Below are positions 33,101 to 44,247 of a stretch of 64,000 nt of DNA, piece by piece. This DNA is from Echinarachnius parma (lineage: Eukaryota > Echinodermata > Echinoidea > Clypeasteroida > Echinarachniidae), in contig JBAMJV010003362.1 in the NCBI GenBank assembly GCA_037951105.1, positions 62,001 through 126,000 of the forward strand, written 5' to 3'. The notes below the pieces were generated by a model. The model ran no database searches. It was not told where the DNA came from and worked only from the letters and a program-made list of their open reading frames with translations. A program made the translations under genes and the position numbers. Each line of letters opens with the position of its first letter. Position 1 is the stretch's first letter.

Positions 33101-34900
33101 AATACATCCGCCTCATCAAAGCTATTTACAAAGATCCTAGCACCAAAATTCATCTAGAGAATACAACTACGAATGCTTTCAAAATCCTGAAAGTTGTCAG
33201 AGAGGGTGATCCAATTTCTCCGAAACTCTTTACAGCAGCCATGGAAGACGTCTTCAGAAACCTGGATTGGCAATCGAGAAGAAATTAAAATAAATGGGGA
33301 ACATCTGAATCATCTAAGGTTTGCAGATGATATTATGCTTGTTAGACATGATCCTCAGGAACTACAGACAATGATCCAGGAGTTGAGCGTAGAGAGTAAA
33401 AAGGCATGACTCAAAATGAATATTAAAAAGACCAATGTAATGATGAGTAACCAGCTACAAGACCATACAATAACAGTTGATGGCATGACGATTGAGAAGG
33501 TGAATAGTTAAATATACCTCGGTAAAAACATTACCCTTGAAAATAAAACGGCAGGAGAAGTGCGACAAGGAATACAGCTAGTTCGGGTGAAAATTGGGAA
33601 ACTCAGTGATGAGAATTTTCCAATCTCACTCAAAAGAAAAATCTTCAATCAATGTATAATTACGGTACTTTCCTACGGGGCAGAGACTTGGGCGACAACT
33701 AAGAAATTGAAAAAGATGCTTAGAGTCATAGAAAGAGCAATGAAGAGGATTATTGTATAGGAGTTACAAGAAGAGGACTTAAGAAAGAAAACAAATGTCA
33801 GGGATATCATACAGGAAATAAAAACAAAGAAATGGAGATGGGCAGGCCACCTTGCAAAGACGTAAAGATAGCAGATGGCGAAATAATATAACTAATTGGA
33901 CACCAAGAACACAAACCAGACGATGAGGCAGACACTACGTTGGAAGGATGACACCAAAGAATATAGGGGTGTTACATGGATGCGACAAGCACAAAATAGA
34001 AGAAGATAGAATGGTGATGAAGAGGCCTTCATTATGCAGTGGAGAGACATAGGCTAGATAGATGTGTGTAATCCCGATCTTTTACAAATTTGTTAAATGG
34101 GTTTATCAGTTTTTGAAAATGAAATATTGAAAGATGAATACAATTTGTTTTAATGAATTTGATATGATTGCATTTAATCAATTTGAAATTTGTTAAGAAT
34201 ATTATGAAGATTTGTGCACTATGACTACCACTATATTTGTATCATTATCTTCATGAGGCTAATGATCATCATCATCCTCTTCTTCATAAACATCATAATA
34301 AATGTTCATCACCATCGTCATCACCAACACCAGCATCATCTCAATCATCTCCTTGATCATCATCACCATCACCATCATCATCAACAGCAGAAAAAAACAC
34401 CATCATCAACATCATCATCCTCATTATCATCATCATCGTCATCATCGTCATCATCGTCATCATCATCATCATCATCATCATCGTCATCATCGTCATCATC
34501 ATCAGCATCATCATCATAATCACACTTACTGCGTATTGAATCACAGGCTGCGGTGCTCCAGGCTGTGGAGCTCCATACGGGGCGTTGTAGTTCTGCGGGG
34601 GCGGGGCCCCCTGTCCCTGAGGGGGGTAACCCTGCGGTGGGTAGGGCTGGCCCCCCTGCGGTGGGTAGGGCTGGCCCCCCTGCGGTGGGTAGGGCTGGCC
34701 CCCCTGTGGCGGGTATGGTTGTTCCCCCTGCGGTGGGTAGGGCTGGCCCCCATGTGGTGGGTAGGGTTGGCCCCCCTGAGGGGGGTAGGGTTGGGCCCCC
34801 TGAGGGGGGTAGGGTTGTCCTCCCTGAGGCGGGTGGGGCTGCCCTGCTGGGTACGCGGGCGGGGCCTCAGCGGGGTTATCGGTCTTCGCTGGGTATGGTG
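30016..34900 (-). CDS. Dispanin / CD225-family protein, gene 2 (exons A2-B2; terminal exon uncertain)
   Basis: A2 (34900-34530) and B2 (30147-30016) splice phase 0 with GTAAGT donors and a TTTCTTTAG acceptor before B2, giving 167 residues: nine GGQPYPPQ-type units, NAPYGAPQPGAPQPVIQ, then GAPQTTVIVRNTQVQPN and DYLLLAIMVTILCCIPFG, IVAIVKSMQ. B2 is closer to the general CD225 consensus than B1. The 4.4-kb intron contains an RTE LINE. Downstream lie partial exon B3 and exon C copies a-e, all damaged, so the completed product is unclear. It may be a gene with a recently broken end, may splice to an exon outside my reading, or may run on to gene 1. The 5' start exon was not found. Confidence 0.7.
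30392..34070 (+). mobile_element. RTE-clade LINE, degraded, about 3 kb without its insertion
   Basis: Starts where homology between the two dispanin introns ends (about 30391). Plus-strand fragments in order: endonuclease (LCICTYNARTLRSEEDL at about 30840; NVKWHVIGLAQTRR at about 31605; DHRFVRAKVRITKK), linker (NEKRKALKPFRQ), RT (NAPGEDQLTADILKLGGEG, EGDPISPKLFTAAMEDVF, FADDIMLV at 33320-33343), then YGAETWATTKKL and KWRWAGHLAK, with a C-terminal DDTKEYRGVTWMRQAQNRRR. These are RTE-type blocks. Many frame changes and stops; also interrupted at 30907-31588 and by a (TA)n tract at about 31900-31922. It lies sense-opposite inside the A2-B2 intron. Confidence 0.85.
30907..31588. mobile_element. 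682-bp DNA transposon inserted in the RTE LINE
   Basis: Ends CAGTCAGGCCCACTCTCGCT and its exact inverse (AGCGAGAGTGGGCCTGACTG), inverted over at least 27 bases, flanked by TTGAA at 30902-30906 and 31589-31593. Removing the element and one TTGAA restores the LINE reading LLEDIENVKWHVIGLAQ, which proves the borders. The interior is non-coding, with a GC-rich patch near 31290-31370. A 5-bp target with these ends does not point clearly to a superfamily. Confidence 0.85.
34300..34520. repeat. (ATC)n compound microsatellite beside exon A2
   Basis: ATC/GTC trinucleotide tract immediately behind the donor of exon A2, matching in position the minisatellite beside exon A1. Confidence 0.9.
34530..34900 (-). 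CDS. Dispanin gene 2, exon A2 (proline-rich)
   Basis: 371 bases; acceptor CCATTTGACAG, donor GTAAGTGTG; enters with two bases of a split codon and leaves in phase 0, as in A1. It begins PYPAKTDNPAEAPPAYPAGQ and then has nine 8-residue GGQPYPPQ-type units against five in A1, so the 24-bp coding minisatellite has changed copy number since duplication. It ends APYGAPQPGAPQPVIQYA. Confidence 0.88.
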
Positions 34901-34919
34901 CTGTCAAATGGTAAACATA

Positions 34920-35863
34920 CACATTTTATGTAAGATTTTATCTAAATAAACTTAATCATGCTTTCCATAACCTAAGCCTCCATATCTTGTTCCAGATCAC
35001 GTAACAATCAATAACTTTTTTCCATTTTGAGGCTTCAAAAAGTATGATCTTCCTCCTTTTCATGCATCAAGTATACATGTAGGCCTACTGTTTCAGTCAA
35101 AGAATTAGATTGAGAACCCTTCCATGATCTGAATGAACCTGTCATATTTTGATATTTACATATTATGTACTATGCATAATACACACCCAAACCTGTAGCA
35201 GACTACATTTGTAACTGTGCTTCTACACTGCAAAAAGAATGGTGTTAGATTTAACACCAGACCGGCTTCAAAAGAGGACCACACCATCTGGTGATGAAAA
35301 TGTATAATTGGAAAAGGCATCACCATTCTAAAGCATGCGTTCATGAGTCTGCATGTACGAAGACTACCTTTGTCCAGAGCGAACGAATCGTCCGGGATTG
35401 TATTGTCTCCAAACGTAAGCGTGAATAACACTGGCGCACTCGCAAATGTTTGGCGCGTACGGAACCATGTAATAATAATGGTTCCGTAAGTGGTGGTAAT
35501 TAATTGCATTGTTTATGAATTACACAACCCTTTGCAAAATGTTGGGTATCTATTTGGTATCACAATAACGGTACCAAAACATATAATTATGTGTTGGTCT
35601 TTGCCTGGTGGTCCCCTACAAAGTTAGTATTTTGTGCGACTTTCTCAAAATACTACTCCACACCAATACTACATTATGCGATTTCAGCTTTGCGACGCCG
35701 CGTATTATATGAAGAACGTCGATACACCTGAATTCGCCGACCTCTGCAATGTATGAACGTATCAAACATCCTTTGAATCAGTGCAAAAAAGCCCATACAT
35801 GTTAGGTACCTGAAAATACACCACGGCGTAATGCATGCAGTGCGCAGTCGATCCTTCAAACAA
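34920..35863. other. Region upstream of exon A2; no exon identified
   Basis: A MITE-like end CACTGCAAAAAGAATGGTGT followed by a short palindrome TGTTAGATTTAACA lies at about 35227-35262. An open frame at 35509-35156 (minus) has no recognisable domain. The start-codon exon of gene 2 is expected here or upstream. Confidence 0.35.
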
Positions 35864-35865
35864 TA

Positions 35866-36511
35866 AGGGAGTTCGTAGTTAGCCCATGGAGCAGTATGAC
35901 GTCATCAGGTTTTCGGAAGATTGTACCGAAATTGAGGCTTTACGTGTACGTTTACGGCACAGCCTGTGACGCACGCATTTAAAGTAGGCCTACAGAGCTC
36001 TTTGCAGAATTTCTGCGTGCGTGCGTGAATTCTCCATGTGTTTCGTTACGTTTGAAAGACCTGACCAAAAAAAAACTCACCTTAATCCTAAAATTGAATA
36101 AATATAACCATTAATTTAAATTTTCAAACTGAAGCAGGCTAAATAATTTTGTTTAGAATAAAAATCACATCTTTGCCCGTTTTCAACACTTAAAAGAAAA
36201 CAGTACACAAAAATCTACGTATGGGGCCTTTTCGATTTCAATGAAAGCCCCGATACGAACGTTGGCATTTTTGTTAAAATCCGAAAATAAATGTACAAAA
36301 TACATTTTTTTTAATCAGTCTTATGTATATGAGATGTCCATTATGATTAATTCAGAAAAACAAAAAAAAAAATTTCCCGTGAGAACACGTTTCAAATGTG
36401 ACAATAATTGCACGAAGGTCTATATGACAACGGGCAATATCGATGTTTTTGGTACAGTGAATTTTCGTCTCAGAAATTGGCGCATGCGCAGTTTGTAAAT
36501 ACGAACTCCCT
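35866..36511. mobile_element. MITE F, 646 bp with TA target duplication
   Basis: Ends AGGGAGTTCGTA and TACGAACTCCCT are exact inverses flanked by TA (35864-35865, 36512-36513), as in Tc1/mariner-type MITEs. Just inside the left end is TGACGTCA, a perfect CRE palindrome. The 85-codon open frame at 36241-36498 has no recognised domain. Confidence 0.8.
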
Positions 36512-36890
36512 TATTGGGTGTTTAATTTGTTAACGAATGAATGATCGTGTATTTCTAACAACAAACATAATATAAGTTTATAATGCCTATGGGTATACAG
36601 ATTGGAAAAAGGGAGGTTTACTGAAAAGCGCAATGCTTGTAGGTCTCCTGTAAATTCTCAACAGTATAATCCACATTATACTTTATAGGGGAAAAATTAA
36701 CAGAGACCAGGCCAAAGTAAAGTTATTGGCTCAATTAACAATGAACATATACGTACATTATCTAGAACATACGATTGGAAGAGATTGGAAGAGAAAGAAA
36801 AGAGAAAAGAGGAGAGGAAACAAGTGGAGAGGAGACAGGAAAGGAGATACAACAAGGGATGGGAGACTAAGTTTTGAAATTGTACATGAC
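36512..36890. other. No gene; purine-rich stretch
   Basis: About 36775-36860 is strongly GA-rich on the plus strand. No coding motif or repeat border was seen apart from the LINE 3' end that follows. Confidence 0.4.
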
Positions 36891-38463
36891 TTTTTTTTTT
36901 TTATTAAAAAAGATAGGCTATACATACTTGGACACACTGTTACTGGGCAAAATCCAATGCTCAAGTTATTTGTATAATAATTAGGGTTCATAATAATTGG
37001 CAAGTAAAAGGGATTTCAGCTTACGTTTAAATAAAGATAACTGTCTAACAGAACAATTTAAAGAGTTCCAATACCTTGGGCTGGTAAATGCAAGCGCATT
37101 ATTTCTAAGTTGAGTTCTAACTGATGATAAATGATAAAGAGCAGCCTGTCTTATACGATAATTGTGTACTTAATTATTCTTCACAAACATAGATGTTAGT
37201 GCCTGGGGTACTTCACCGTTGTTCAGCTGATACATAAGATAACCGAAATATAAACAAATATGTATCTTGTATTTTACTATTTCTATAAAACAAAATATCA
37301 GTATGCGAACACCCATTTGCCACCAAAATAATCTTTATAGCTCTCTTTTGAATGAGCAAAATTTGTTCCAAGTGAATTTTAGCTGCGGCAAAATCAAAGT
37401 CGAGAACAATATTCTGGGTGCACTAATTAGGAGTAAAAATCCAATTTGTTAATGATACCAACATTCTTAGAAAGAAGGTTACTAAGATAGTTTATGTGCA
37501 ACTTCCAATTTAATTTATCGTCGATTAACAGACCAAGAAATTTGATTGATCATCTTTTCAATTTGCACATTTTTAAACAATACATGACCAGGCATTGTAG
37601 ACTCACTATTACAAAATAACATATATTTAGTTTTCAACAAGTTTAAGGATAGCTTGTTTGCATTAATCCATTCAGTTAAAGCATTTAATTCCAAATTGAT
37701 AGTTTCTAACAGAACATGAAGGTCTTTATGAGAGCAGAACACACTTCATCTGCAAATAATAAAGAAGAGAATATCGTTGATGAGTTGGAAAAGTCATTTA
37801 TATACAAAACAAAAAGAAGTGGTCCTAAAAGGGACCCTTGAGGTACTCCACAAGTGACAGACTGCATACTTGAATCAAACCCATTCAACTGCACATACTG
37901 CTGTCTATCAGTAAGATAATTTTAAACCATTCCAGTGCAGTTCCTCGTACTCCATAGTGAGATTATGGTTTACAGTATCAAAGGCTTTAGAATAATCTAA
38001 ATATATGCCTACTGTATGGAGATGCTTATATCAAGCGCAGAAGCTAATTTATCTACTAGGCACAAAATAGCACGGGATGTTGTGTGCTTCTCTCGAAATC
38101 CAAATTGTGACATGATTTAAACAATTTAATGAATCGAGTATATGCAAGTTTTTTTAAGAATTTTTGAAAACACTAGTAATGAAATGGGTCGATAATTTCC
38201 CACTTCTATAGGATTCCCTTTTTTAAAGATGGGTACAACTTTGGCTATTTTAATACTCAGAGGCACAACACATTGAACAATAGAAATATTATATATGTGA
38301 GTAAGGGGTTTAACTATAAATAAAATAACATATTTTAATAAATCATTGCTTATACCATCATATACCTAGGGCTCTTTTTCCTCTTTAAACTGCTTACAAT
38401 ATCTAATACCCCTGATTCCACTATACGGGAGATAAAAACAATAATTGTTTTCATTTGGAATGT

Positions 38464-38707
38464 CCAGAAAGTCCAAAAGGCGCTATATCCACTTTTTCAA
38501 CTCAAGAGGAAAACAGGTTTCATTGCCCAACTTTGTACACGTGCCTTTGGAAATATGAAAATTGAACTTTCTTTATTTTGATTTTGAGAGAGTTGTTTGT
38601 CGTAAAATATGGTTTCCTAAATAGCTACGTAGCTTATAAATGTAGATATATCGTTAACTCAATTTTTTTGGAAAGTGGATTTAGCGCCTTCTGGAACTGA
38701 GCTCTTC
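38464..38707. mobile_element. MITE family B, copy 3, inserted in the CR1-group LINE
   Basis: 244 bp with inverse ends (CCAAAAGGCGCTATATCCAC and GGATTTAGCGCCTTCTGGAA), flanked by GAATGT at 38458-38463 and 38708-38713. The insertion is younger than the LINE copy and gives a clean border for the family. Confidence 0.8.
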
Positions 38708-40295
38708 GAATGTGTCCTGCATATCTGGTATGGCACGAGATAAATTAACATCAACATTAGAAAAATATGCATTAAAGGCTTTACTCATCATTTTCTCATC
38801 TTCAATAATATTATCATTCACATTCAAGCTTTTTAATGCTCTGAGCTTTAGGGCTAATATTATTACATACTAAGCTAAATTGAAGAAAATAATATTCTGT
38901 CTATGCTTGGCGCAGTACTAAAGTAGGTATATTTCTATAAGCAGTGTATTTCTGTTTAAATTCAAGAGTCTGTTTAGCTTTATACCTATAATGAAATAAT
39001 CGATTTTCTTATTAATTTACTTCAATAATGATTTTTGAAATGCGTGGCATTCGAGGTCTTATTTTATAATTTTGTTTAAAAAAATGTTCTCAACCAAAAA
39101 ACAATTATCATAATTTATCATAAATATTTTCATAAATTTATCAAGAGACTTATTAACGTCTATCTCATTTAAAACTTCATTCCAATCAGCAGATTCAAGA
39201 TTCCTCTTGAACTGTGCCATATTATCTTGACTAAATTTCCGCATATATAGATTGCAAGTAACATCATGAGGCTGACTTGACACCAGAGAGGTTCTAGTAA
39301 AAAGTGGCAATGGTCTGATATATCAGATATTAAAATACAAGCATATGGAAAAGGGTGCAAATTAGTGAATATGTTTGTGAATATGTTATCAATCAAAGTT
39401 TGAGAATTGTCTGTTATTCTAGTTGGCTTATTAATCAGTGGTACAAAAGAGAAAGTACTTAAAGCATTAACAAATTCATGTACAGAAATATCGTGGTCAT
39501 AATATAGGTTCACATTAAAATCACCCATAAAAAGTACTGTTTTATTATTGAATATCGGGTTAGACAAAATATCACACATTTCTTCAACATAAGAACACAC
39601 ATTACCACTAGGAGGCCTGTACACAACTCCAACTATTACATTCTTTCCCCCAGGAATAATAATCTCAACAAACAAAGATTCTAGCATGTCGTTCATAATA
39701 TTATGATTCAGGCAATATCTGGTATTCTAGTGATGCAGAAATATACATTGCTACTCCACCTCCTGGTTTACTTTGTCGATTGTTAGTGACTAACTTATAG
39801 AATATTATACATTGCACAGGGAGGGCTATATAGAGAACCAAGATTCAGAAATTCCAATTACAGAGCAAGTACGTGTGTAATTATTTAGACTCTCGAGGAA
39901 CAATACTAATCTATCAATGTTTGCATTCATACTGCGAATATTAGAGTGAAGAACAGAAAGTTCGTTTGAAGGGCAATTTCCCCATGAATCACAAAACTGT
40001 TTTTCAGTCACATAAATTGAGTCATCCACTAATAATAAATTGTCTTCATGTGAGTTGCAATTATATTCAAAACATGCTGCATTCAAATTAAAGTGATCCA
40101 AGTAAAGTGTCTAACTCCACGAAAAATTACTTGGAGCTTCCTCGTTTCTCTTCTGTCGTGTTGTTTAGCTTATGGCAAGAGAAGAATAAAATAGGGTTAG
40201 ATTTTGTCAAATGTCCCTTTAGTATGAAGATAATTTTCATTGAAAATCATCATCTCAAAACCGTTGCCCAACGGTTTTGGTAAAAAGTACAATTG

Positions 40296-40513
40296 CTGTA
40301 GCTGAACACGCCCGGCCGGCGCCCCACGCGATCACGGACCCGGGCCGGCGGAGTGGCAGAAACCTTCCCGATAGACAGGGCAGCGCAACGAGTCGATGTA
40401 CCCGACTGTTGAGCCGAGCAAATTCTGCACCGTCTGTATACACGGGTGCGAATATCGTCAAACGGACGATTATTACTGCGACAAATCTACGGCAGGCCAT
40501 CAGTATTCGGTGA
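40296..40513. promoter_or_regulatory. GC- and CpG-rich block in the LINE 5' region, repeated in each array unit (candidate LINE promoter)
   Basis: In otherwise AT-rich DNA each unit has about 200 bases rich in CG, including CGCCCGGCCGGCGCCCCACG. It lies 150-400 bases upstream (minus sense) of the endonuclease start codon, where LINE internal promoters sit. Equivalent blocks are near 42500, 44720, 46930, 49155, 51360, 53580 and 55790. Promoter activity is inferred from position and composition only. Confidence 0.35.
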
Positions 40514-41506
40514 TACAATATGAACTCAATATTCGTTTTTTTCACTAGGTAAACAGTGTTCGTTTTCTTTCAAACTTTCACAAATCTTTCAATTGTATTT
40601 TACAATGATATTGATATAGAATTGAAGTCTCAAACGTCATTTTGTGCAATATCTGACACTTTACAGGGATCACTTTCAGCCTGGCAGCAATATCTTGTTC
40701 AGACTGAGTGTTTACCTCTTGAACATGACTAACCCGAGACATAACATAATTTTAGCTGTGATCTATTGAATGAGCTACTGGATTCAAAATAGAGAACAAA
40801 AACATCAATGTACACAACACGTGAGCATGTGAAAAATGTGACATGTCTCATTGTATATGTTCACAGTGTTTTTCTTTTTCAGATACACATTCCACTGCTA
40901 AACTTATGATGACATGTATAAACATACTGTATACATAAAAACAAGACATAAATTTCTGTACACGAGTGAATACTTGTAGGCTATAGGGCTAATATGTATG
41001 TCAGCCATGGCATGTGTCAGCAATGACATAGTTGTTCCGACTTCGATTCACGGAGTATTAAAACAATGACATAATTTATATATTTTCTTTACTATTGTGG
41101 CTAATTCGTTTGCTTGTAAACTTACCCGACATCGTACTATATATGAAGGTTGTTTTATCAGTGTGATGTGAATAACGGCTCAGCCAAGTCCAATATGCCT
41201 ACTACTTCCCTGTTTAAGAAAATTATATATACTTCCGCTTTGCGCTTTTTGGGCTTATTATATTATTGGACGGATTCCAATGAGTTATTTTTTTGTACAC
41301 AACTCCAAATATTACATTCTTTCCCCCAGGAATAATAATCTCAACAAACAAAGATTCTAGCATGTCGTTCATAATATTATGATTCAGGCAATATCTGGTA
41401 TTCTAGTGATGCAGAAATATACATTGCTACTCCACCTCCTGGTTTACTTTGTCGATTGTTAGTGACTAACTTATAGAATATTATACATTGCACAGGGAGG
41501 GCTATA

Positions 41507-42036
41507 CAGGGTGGCCCAAAAAAAACGGAACGTGGCACTTCCCAAAATATAATAACACAATGTTTATGTTCATCGGATAGGGTGTCCTTTCCAATGAAAA
41601 ACGATACCAAGAACAGTAATTTTGGTCAGGTCGTTTTTGTTTAAGGACGCAGTGAGTGAGACCATGTCAGGTGCCGATTTATGTCGATTTCGACCTAGTC
41701 AATGCCGGTTTAACCTCACTCCTTGCCCGTAATACCATTCAGCGACCATGTCCATTCTCTCGGCACACGGCTGAGTGCACACTAACAATAGTGCGCGATG
41801 CTCAACGATATGAACGGCGGTTAGTGCGATTCTTCAAGCGCTGGCTCAATACAAATTGACAAAAAAGAGAACCTGACATGGTGTCACTCACAGCGCCCTA
41901 AAACAAAAACTACACGACCAAATTTACTGTACTTGGTATCGTTGTTCATTTGAAAAGACACTCTATCTGATGGACATAATACATTTGTTACTATATTTTG
42001 GGAAGTGCCCCGCTCCGTTTTTTTTGGGCCACCCTG
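41507..42036. mobile_element. Mariner-type MITE G in array unit 1
   Basis: 530 bp, ends CAGGGTGGCCCAAAAAAAAC and inverse, TA on both sides. The empty site is intact in the unit at 39619 (GGGCTATATAGAGAACC). Arms are about 170 bases long with lower identity inward. A 67-codon plus frame (VDFDLVNAGLTSLLARNTIQ) fills the middle; unit 1 and unit 2 share the FDLVNAGLTSLL and RFFKRW variants. Confidence 0.9.
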
Positions 42037-43716
42037 TATAGAGAACCAAGTTTCAGAAATTTCAATTACAGAGCATGTACGTTTATAATTATTTAGACTC
42101 TCGAGGAACAATACTAATCTATCAATGTTTGCATTCATATTGCGAATATTAAAGTGAAGAACAGAAAGTTCGTTTGAAGGGCAATTTCCCCATGAATCAC
42201 AAAACTGTTTTTCAGTCACATAAATTGAGTCATCCACTAATAATAAATTGTCTTCATGTGAGTTGCAATTATATTCAAAACATGCTGCATTCAAATTAAA
42301 GTGATCCAAGTAAAGTGTCTAACTCCACGAAAATTACTTGGAGCTTCCTCGTTTCTCTTCTGTCGTGTTGTTTAGTTTATGGCAAGAGAAGAATAAAATA
42401 GGGTTAGATTTTGTCAAATGTCCCTTTAGTATGAAGATAATTATCATTGAAAATCATCATCTCAAAACCGTTGCCCAACGGTTTTGGTAAAAAGTACAAT
42501 TGCAGTAGCTGAACACGCCCGGCCGGCGCCCCACGCGATCACGGACCCAGGCCGGCGGAGTGGCAGAAACCTTCCCGATAGACAGGGCAGCGCAACGAGT
42601 CGATGTACCCGACTGTTGAGCCGAGCAAATTCTGCACCGTCTGTATACACGGGTGCGAATATCGTCAAACGGACGATTATTACTGCAACAAATCTACGGC
42701 AGGCCATCAGTATTCGGTGATAAAATATGAACTCAATATTCGTTTTTTTCACTAGGTAAACAAGGTTCGTTTTCTTTCAAACTTTCAATTGTATTTTACA
42801 ATGATATTGATATAGAATTGAAGTCTCAAACGTCATTTTGTGCAATATCTGACACTTTACAGGGATCACTTTCAGCCTGGCAGCAATATCTTGTTCAGAC
42901 TGAGTGTTTACCTCTTGAACATGACTAACCCGAGACATAACATAATTTTAGCTGTGATTTATTGAATGAGCTACTGGATTCAAAATAGAGAACAAAAACA
43001 TCAATGTACACAACACGTGAGCATGTGAAAAATGTGACATGTCTCATTGTATATGTTCACAGTGTTTTTCTTTTTCAGATACACATTCCACTGCTAAACT
43101 TATGATGACATGTATAAACATACTGTATATACATAAAAACAAGACATAAATTTCTGTACACGAGTGAATACTTGTAGGCTATAGGGCTAATATGTATGTC
43201 AGCCATGGCATGTGTCAGCAATGACATAGTTGTTCCGACTTCGATTCACGGAGTATTAAAACAATGACATAATTTATATACTTTCTTTACTATTGTGGCT
43301 AATATATGAAATATTCGTTTGCTTGTAAACTTACCCGACATCGTACTATATATGAAGGTTGTTTTATCAGTGTGATGTGAATAACGGCTCAGCCAAGTCC
43401 AATATGCCTACTACTTCCCTGTTTAAGAAAATTATGTATACTTCCGCTTTGCGCTTTTTGGGCTTATTATATTATTGGACGGATTCCAATGAGTTATTTT
43501 TTTGTACACAACTCCAAATATTACGTTTCTTTCCCCCAGGAATAATAATCTCAACAAACAAAGATTCTAGCATGTCGTTCATAATATTATGATTCAGGCA
43601 ATATCTGGTATTCTAGTGATGCAGAAATATACATTGCTACTCCACCTCCTGGTTTACTTTGTCGATTGTTAGTGACTAACTTATAGAATATTATACATTG
43701 CACAGGGAGGGCTATA

Positions 43717-44247
43717 CAGGGTGGCCCAAAAAAAAACGGAACGGGGCACTTCCCAAAATATAATAACACAATGTTTATGTTCATCGGATAGGGTGTCCTT
43801 TCCAATGAAAAACGATACCAAGAACAGTAATTTTGGTCAGGTCGTTTTTGTTTAAGGACGCAGTGAGTGAGACCATGTCAGGTGCCGATTTATGTCGATT
43901 TCGACCTAGTCAATGCCGGTTTAACCTCACTCCTTGCCCGTAATACCATTCAGCGACCATGTCCATTCTCTCGGCACACGGCTGAGTGCACACTAACAAT
44001 AGTGCGCGATGCTCAACGATATGAACGGCGGTTAGTGCGATTCTTCAAGCGCTGGCTCAATACAAATTGACAAAAAAGAGAACCTGACATGGTGTCACTC
44101 ACAGCGCCCTAAAACAAAAACTACACGACCAAATTTACTGTACTTGGTATCGTTGTTCATTTGAAAAGACACTCTATCTGATGGACATAATACATTTGTT
44201 ACTATATTTTGGGAAGTGCCCCGCTCCGTTTTTTTTGGGCCACCCTG
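43717..44247. mobile_element. MITE G in array unit 2
   Basis: Same insertion site and ends as in unit 1; shares the FDLVNAGLTSLL middle variant with it, so units 1 and 2 are sister copies. Confidence 0.9.

Larger units (their letters stand above)
36891..41294 (-). mobile_element. CR1-group LINE with its 5' end joined to a tandem array
   Basis: Minus strand from about 41294 to a poly-A-like 3' end at 36891-36912. The endonuclease begins at 40101 (MDHFNLNAACFEYNCN ... LSVLHSNIRSMNANIDRLVL, VIGISESWF) and continues at 39696-39169 (VVYRPPSGN, GDFNVNLYYD, PLINKPTRITDNSQTLIDNI). RT pieces at 37894-37515 read [20 protein letters not shown] and LNALTEWINANKLSLN; the catalytic box is altered (FADE). 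The C-terminal region lies at about 37000-37100. MITE B sits inside at 38464-38707. CR1/L2/Jockey-like by motif; exact clade not settled. Dead in the RT, but the endonuclease start is clean. Confidence 0.8.

Noticed and set aside
40277-40513. 78-codon plus-strand frame conserved in every array unit, with a 96-codon minus frame opposite
   Set aside because: Conservation equals that of the surrounding unit and follows from recent duplication; no domain and no codon-level signal that I can see.
41656-41859. 67-codon frame inside MITE G as a gene
   Set aside because: Too short for a transposase and repeated only because the array was amplified; it may be a transposase remnant but nothing identifies it.
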